Assembly (NCBI GenBank): GCA_018334735.1
Contig: JAGXLK010000052.1
Coordinates: forward strand, 1-9,628
Origin: Planctomycetota bacterium
GTDB lineage: Bacteria; Planctomycetota; Brocadiia; SM23-32
Reading direction: 5' to 3'
DNA: 9,628 nt
A program made the translations under genes and the position numbers. Positions 5,983 to 9,628 of this stretch are shown here, one piece after another (within the stretch, counting starts at the first letter, position 1; each line of letters begins with the position of its first letter). Below the pieces are notes generated by a model that searched no databases, had not been told where the DNA came from, and saw only the letters and a list, made by a program, of their open reading frames with translations.

Positions 5983-7041
5983 ATGCCTGATCAAACCGTT
6001 CAAATTGGTTTTGTTGGCGTCGGGAGTATGGGCCAGTGCGCTCACCTGAAGAATTACAATCGTCTCCAGGATTGTGAAGTGGTGGCGCTTGCCGAGATCC
6101 GCCCGAAACTGGCCCAGAAAGTCGCAGCACGTTACGGCATACCGAATGTCTATTCAAACCACGAAGACATGCTTGAGAATGAAGATCTCGATGGAATCGT
6201 CGCTTCCCAACCTTTTGACCGGCATGGGGTGCTTGTGCTGGAGCTTCTTGAAGCCGACGTTCCTGTTTTTACCGAAAAACCCCTGGCCGCCTCCTGTCAG
6301 ATTGGCGAACAAATTGTAGAAGCCGAACAAAAGGCCGGTGCAACTCACATGGTGGGTTACCACAAACGGAGCGATCCGGCCACCGTCCGAACCGTCGAGG
6401 AGATCGAAAACCTGAAAGAAACCGGCGAGTTGGGCGACTTAAAATACGTGCGCATCCTGATGCCCGCCGGCGATTGGGTGGCCAGCGGATTCAACGATCT
6501 GATCCAGACCGACGAGCAATGTCCGGACCTTGACCGCGATCCGCCGCCCCCGGATATGAACGAAGAAACGTTTCAGGAGTACACTGCGTTCGTCAATTAC
6601 TACATCCATCAGGTCAATTTGATGCGCCTGCTGTTCGGAGAGCCGTACGACGTAACCTACGCAGAGCCTTCGGGGGTCCTGATGGCCGTACAGAGCCAGA
6701 GCGGGGTCGCCGGTACAATTGAAATGAGCCCATACGTGACAACGGTCGACTGGCAGGAATCGGCGCTTGTATGTTTCGAAAAAGGCTGGATCCGTCTCGA
6801 TTTGCCCGCGCCGCTGGCCTGCAACCGGGCCGGGAAGGTCTCTATTTTCCGCGACCCCGGATGTGGCAATCCGCCAGAGACGCGAATTCCGCAGCTGCCA
6901 TGGACTCATGCTATGCAGCAGCAGGCCGCCAATTTCACCCGCGTCTGCCGCGGCGAAACCGATCCACCCTGCGATTCCGAGGAAGCCCTCGAAGATCTCC
7001 GGATCGCCCGGAATTATATCCATTTGAAACGCGAGACTTAA
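5983..7041 (+). CDS. Gfo/Idh/MocA family NAD(P)-dependent oxidoreductase
   Basis: The 352-residue protein has an N-terminal Rossmann fold with GVGSMG at 12-17 and a beta strand ending in ALAEIRP at about 35-41. The family marker EKPLA is at 98-102 (K99 is the usual catalytic or cofactor lysine). YHKRSDP at 126-132 and NYYIHQVNLMRLLFG at 205-219, with likely catalytic H209, follow in the C-terminal alpha/beta domain. Members oxidise or reduce hydroxyl groups on sugars, inositols and sialic acid derivatives; substrate is not predictable here. No signal peptide is present, so it is cytoplasmic. The start at 5983 is chosen for AAGGGA about 7 nt upstream; a TTG at 5950 in the same frame would add an unlike-family polar stretch. 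The stop is three bases before the phosphoesterase ATG, indicating one transcript. The sialidase converges on this pair downstream. Confidence 0.92.
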   Translation: MPDQTVQIGFVGVGSMGQCAHLKNYNRLQDCEVVALAEIRPKLAQKVAARYGIPNVYSNHEDMLENEDLDGIVASQPFDRHGVLVLELLEADVPVFTEKPLAASCQIGEQIVEAEQKAGATHMVGYHKRSDPATVRTVEEIENLKETGELGDLKYVRILMPAGDWVASGFNDLIQTDEQCPDLDRDPPPPDMNEETFQEYTAFVNYYIHQVNLMRLLFGEPYDVTYAEPSGVLMAVQSQSGVAGTIEMSPYVTTVDWQESALVCFEKGWIRLDLPAPLACNRAGKVSIFRDPGCGNPPETRIPQLPWTHAMQQQAANFTRVCRGETDPPCDSEEALEDLRIARNYIHLKRET

Positions 7042-7044
7042 CCG

Positions 7045-7983
7045 ATGAATCCAGCGGAGAGAGTGATACTGGGCGTATTTCTTTTTGTTGTCGTTTTCGT
7101 GTACGGTGTTGAAACCTTGCTTTTGCTGCGTGAGCTGGCACGGCGGCTGAAAGGAGCAGGTGATTCGGAACTTCTCACTCCGTTCACGCTCATTATTCAC
7201 GTGCTTGCGCTGGTCGGCCTCGTTTGCTTCGGCTATGGATATTTCGTCGAGCCGTATTCGCTTGAGCTAAATGAGATCGACCTGAAGACGCACAATTTGG
7301 AAGCTGTATCCCTGCGGATCGTGCAGATTTCGGATCTACACTGCGATCGCAAGACGCGAAATGAACCCAAACTCGCCGGCATGATAAACCCGTTGAAACC
7401 AGATCTGATCGTATTCACCGGCGATTGCGTGAACCATCCGGATGCCCTTGAGAAGTTTCATCAAACGCTTGCGGGCCTCAAGGCAAAACTCGGCAAATTC
7501 GCGGTGCGGGGCAATATTGATGTCGGCATGCGAACAGCGGCGGAGCTCTTCAAGGAAACAGGATTCCACGAACTTGACTCAGAATCGCTCGTCCTGGAAA
7601 AAGATGGCGAATCGTTCTGTGTGGCCGGTCTAAATTTGGAAACTGACGATCCGACAGATCTGGTCGAAAAACTCGATGAAACCGTTTACACGGTTTTCCT
7701 TCATCATTATCCAGGAGTGGTGGAAGACGTGAAGGGGCCGAAGGTCGATCTGTACCTCTGCGGTCACACGCATGGAGGACAGGTGGCGCTGCCGTTCTAT
7801 GGGGCGCTGATTACCCTGGCCGAACTCGGGAAAAAATACGAGAGGGGCCTGTATTATGTGGGCCCCACGACGATGTACGTAAACCGCGGGATCGGTATGG
7901 AGGGAGGCAGGGCCCCACGGGTAAGATTCTTCTCCCGACCCGAAATTGCAGTTTTTGATATCAGACCGGAGAAAAGAAAGTAA
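7045..7983 (+). CDS. Membrane-anchored calcineurin-like metallophosphoesterase (YaeI/YkuE-like) with altered GNH motif
   Basis: Two hydrophobic segments (about 7-30 and 47-68) precede a phosphoesterase domain (PF00149) that probably faces outside the cytoplasmic membrane. Motifs in order: SDLHC (D97, H99), FTGDC (D127), RGNID (N157), FLHHYP (H220 or H221) and CGHTHGGQ (H241, H243), so the dinuclear metal ligands are all present. The end MYVNRGIGMEGG followed by RPEIAVFDI is typical of the YaeI/YkuE branch, some of whose members cleave UDP-diacylglucosamine or other phospholipid-linked phosphoesters. The normal GNH(D/E) motif reads GNID: the histidine generally used as proton donor is isoleucine (I158). 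The length of 312 is normal. The ATG follows the oxidoreductase stop by three bases and lacks a strong ribosome binding site, suggesting translational coupling. Substrate unknown. Confidence 0.9.
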   Translation: MNPAERVILGVFLFVVVFVYGVETLLLLRELARRLKGAGDSELLTPFTLIIHVLALVGLVCFGYGYFVEPYSLELNEIDLKTHNLEAVSLRIVQISDLHCDRKTRNEPKLAGMINPLKPDLIVFTGDCVNHPDALEKFHQTLAGLKAKLGKFAVRGNIDVGMRTAAELFKETGFHELDSESLVLEKDGESFCVAGLNLETDDPTDLVEKLDETVYTVFLHHYPGVVEDVKGPKVDLYLCGHTHGGQVALPFYGALITLAELGKKYERGLYYVGPTTMYVNRGIGMEGGRAPRVRFFSRPEIAVFDIRPEKRK

Positions 7984-7994
7984 CGGCGATCGGC

Positions 7995-9628
7995 TTACTC
8001 TTTCTCGGCATCGCTGAGCCAATCGAGATCGAATCTGGCAAAGCTCAACCGACGATATGCGTCTTTCTCATATAACACCCCGATCTCCCCGTCCGGCAGC
8101 ACGGCCATGGCAGAATACGCTGAATGACCTCCGTAAACCATACGCGAGATCTCCCAGGTTTTGCAGTCATCTAAACTGAATTTGACTGTGAGTTTTCTCC
8201 TCCCTTCGTCAGGTCCGCAGAAGATAGCCGGCTTGATTGTTTCGGAGCCCGATTTTTCGGTCCCATTGTATCGCAGCAAAGAGGCTTCACAGCCTTTAGC
8301 GGGAAGGTTCTCGTCGTAGTAATTTTCAAAACTTGTCCCCCCATCGTCGCTTATCGATATAAGCCGCCCGGGGTTGTCCGAATGATTGCGGGAATTTACG
8401 AGGACGCGGTCGCCGGTAAGTTCTGTTATCTGGGGCTCCCATCCCTGGAATCCTTCCACCATTCCCCCCAGGGTCCAGTTGACCCCGTGGTCGTCGGAAT
8501 ACATCACACCTACGTTTCCATCCCCGGCAACCGCAACCATCAAACGTCCCGCGTATTGGCCGTTGCGGATCTGTATCCCACTGTTCCCCGGTCCAGGACT
8601 CAACGTCTTCAGGTTATCGGGGAGCAACGGTCTCAGTGAACGGGGATCTGACCACGACTCACCATCGTCCTCTGATTTCATAACGTAGGGTCCTCGCGTG
8701 ATCAGGAACACATTCCCGGTTTCTCGGTCGGCAACAGGAGAGGGATCGCGCACCTCGTAGCTGGAACCATGCCCCAGGATCAGTTTCTGCCCGGACCAGG
8801 TCCTGCCGCCGTCCGTGGACCGTTTCATGACGCAGTGAACTTCATCCGGGTTCCATTTTTGGTTCCAGGACCATGTCCGGCCGAAATCGGATCGGCGCGC
8901 CTCCGCAAAGGCGAGAAGAGATCCTTTCGGAGTCAGGCAAAGCGATGGGATGCGGTACGTAAAATAACCATCGTGGCCCATCGACCAAACATCCGCATGA
9001 TCGAGGGACATCTCCGCGAAACGTCCCTCGGCCCAAAAATCATACAGCCTTATCACGGCACAATCGGGAAGAAAACCAAAACATATCGGCCATCCTCCGT
9101 CACTTGAGCCAGAGATTCTTTCTTTTGTGCCGAGATCTATTCTGAAGAGTTCGTTGCCGTTGATCTGAAAACGGGCCTCGCCTTCTTCCTGATACAGATC
9201 GAGTGTGAACGGCTGCCCCGGCTCGATATGATCCGCAGTCTTACCGGCGATTTCCTTGTCCGCCTGATCCCAGGGGGCGCGACGTTTCGTCATTCCGTAG
9301 AGGATCCGCGCATCGGCTCCCAGTCTGTCTCTATCGTAGGTTTCCGTTTCATCATCCAGCGAGACCCGGAGCGTCTCATTCCCCTCTGGACGCGTGCAGG
9401 GATAGTGATAAAAACCACCGAGTAGGAACGAGGCGCCGCTCCCGCCCAACTCGTCCAGCGTTAAACGAGCATGGATATGAAAATCTTTCTCTTTGAGAGC
9501 TAAGTCAGCAAACAAAGGATTTCCCCAGGACTCATCGGGGCCTATAACAAGCGCCTCCTCTTCTCGAAACATATCCTTCGTGGCCGCCCCCATGACGGAG
9601 ATCGGTTTTCCAGCATCGACAAAGATTT
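7995..9628 (-). CDS. GH33 exo-sialidase with N-terminal beta-sandwich-like domain (N-terminus cut by window edge)
   Basis: Residue numbers count from the M codon at 9593. The frame stays open upstream of it to the edge (IFVDAGKPISV precedes M) with no ribosome binding site, so the true start is probably outside. Residues 1-195 resemble a LamG/concanavalin-like sandwich (FHIHARLTLDELGGSGASFLLGG, PFTLDLYQEEGEARFQINGN, IRLYDFWAEG). The six-bladed propeller follows: YRIP with R214, LLAFAEARRSD with likely acid/base D236, WEP with E386, NSRNH with R402, RRKLTVKFS with R465 or R466, SAYS with nucleophile Y493, and LYE with E509. The arginine triad and Tyr/Glu pair are therefore intact. Asp boxes: 259-266, 307-314 and 366-373 are canonical; 415-422 has F for W and 473-480 has C for G. 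It releases terminal sialic acids from glycoconjugates. Secretion cannot be judged without the N-terminus. Confidence 0.92.
   Translation of the reverse strand, partial: IFVDAGKPISVMGAATKDMFREEEALVIGPDESWGNPLFADLALKEKDFHIHARLTLDELGGSGASFLLGGFYHYPCTRPEGNETLRVSLDDETETYDRDRLGADARILYGMTKRRAPWDQADKEIAGKTADHIEPGQPFTLDLYQEEGEARFQINGNELFRIDLGTKERISGSSDGGWPICFGFLPDCAVIRLYDFWAEGRFAEMSLDHADVWSMGHDGYFTYRIPSLCLTPKGSLLAFAEARRSDFGRTWSWNQKWNPDEVHCVMKRSTDGGRTWSGQKLILGHGSSYEVRDPSPVADRETGNVFLITRGPYVMKSEDDGESWSDPRSLRPLLPDNLKTLSPGPGNSGIQIRNGQYAGRLMVAVAGDGNVGVMYSDDHGVNWTLGGMVEGFQGWEPQITELTGDRVLVNSRNHSDNPGRLISISDDGGTSFENYYDENLPAKGCEASLLRYNGTEKSGSETIKPAIFCGPDEGRRKLTVKFSLDDCKTWEISRMVYGGHSAYSAMAVLPDGEIGVLYEKDAYRRLSFARFDLDWLSDAEKE

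Noticed and set aside
6439..7200. Minus-strand ORF of 253 codons
   Set aside because: It is antisense to the end of the oxidoreductase and the start of the phosphoesterase, both of which carry strong family motifs; its composition is not protein-like.
9591..9593. ATG at 9593 as the true sialidase start
   Set aside because: No ribosome binding site precedes it and the frame continues open to the window edge with coding-like residues, so the gene most likely starts outside.
1..9628. tRNA, rRNA, CRISPR array, insertion sequence
   Set aside because: No regularly spaced repeats, no transposase-like frame, no cloverleaf or rRNA-like stretch was recognised by eye on either strand.

Overview
The window carries seven protein genes, two of them cut by the window edges, and no RNA gene, transposon or CRISPR array that I could support. 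The gene mix is a family-domain protein TIGR03790, a formylglycine-type sulfatase, a Gfo/Idh/MocA oxidoreductase, a GH33 sialidase with an extra N-terminal domain, and a DUF7544-like membrane protein. With moderate GC and clear AGGAG-type ribosome binding sites, this points to a free-living or metagenomic bacterium rich in glycan-degrading enzymes. The PVC superphylum (Planctomycetota, Lentisphaerota, Kiritimatiellota) or neighbours such as Hydrogenedentota or Poribacteria would fit. This placement is inferred from gene content only.

Layout: (1) positions 1-1836, minus strand, a secreted TIGR03790 protein with a charged and TPR-like insert; its C-terminus lies beyond the left edge. (2) 1837-2098, a divergent intergenic region. 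(3) 2099-2623, plus strand, a DUF456 membrane protein. (4) 2634-4250, minus strand, a sulfatase without signal peptide, convergent with DUF456 across 10 bp. (5) 4251-4440, an AT-rich divergent promoter region. (6) 4441-5481, plus strand, a polytopic DUF7544-like membrane protein. (7) 5482-5982, about 500 bp with no convincing gene but many short palindromes. (8) 5983-7041 and 7045-7983, plus strand, a tightly spaced pair: Gfo/Idh/MocA oxidoreductase and membrane-anchored metallophosphoesterase. (9) 7995-9628, minus strand, a GH33 sialidase, convergent with that pair across 11 bp; its N-terminus lies beyond the right edge.

How they might work together: the sialidase, sulfatase and oxidoreductase could all act on sialylated or sulfated host or algal glycans, but they lie in separate transcription units. 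No transporter, sialate lyase or regulator is present, so a single pathway is not demonstrated. I do not see a clearly new defence, mobile or signalling system. The points most worth following are the non-canonical GNID motif in the phosphoesterase, the split TIGR03790 core, the nested palindromes inside its coding sequence, and the structured non-coding region at 5482-5982.
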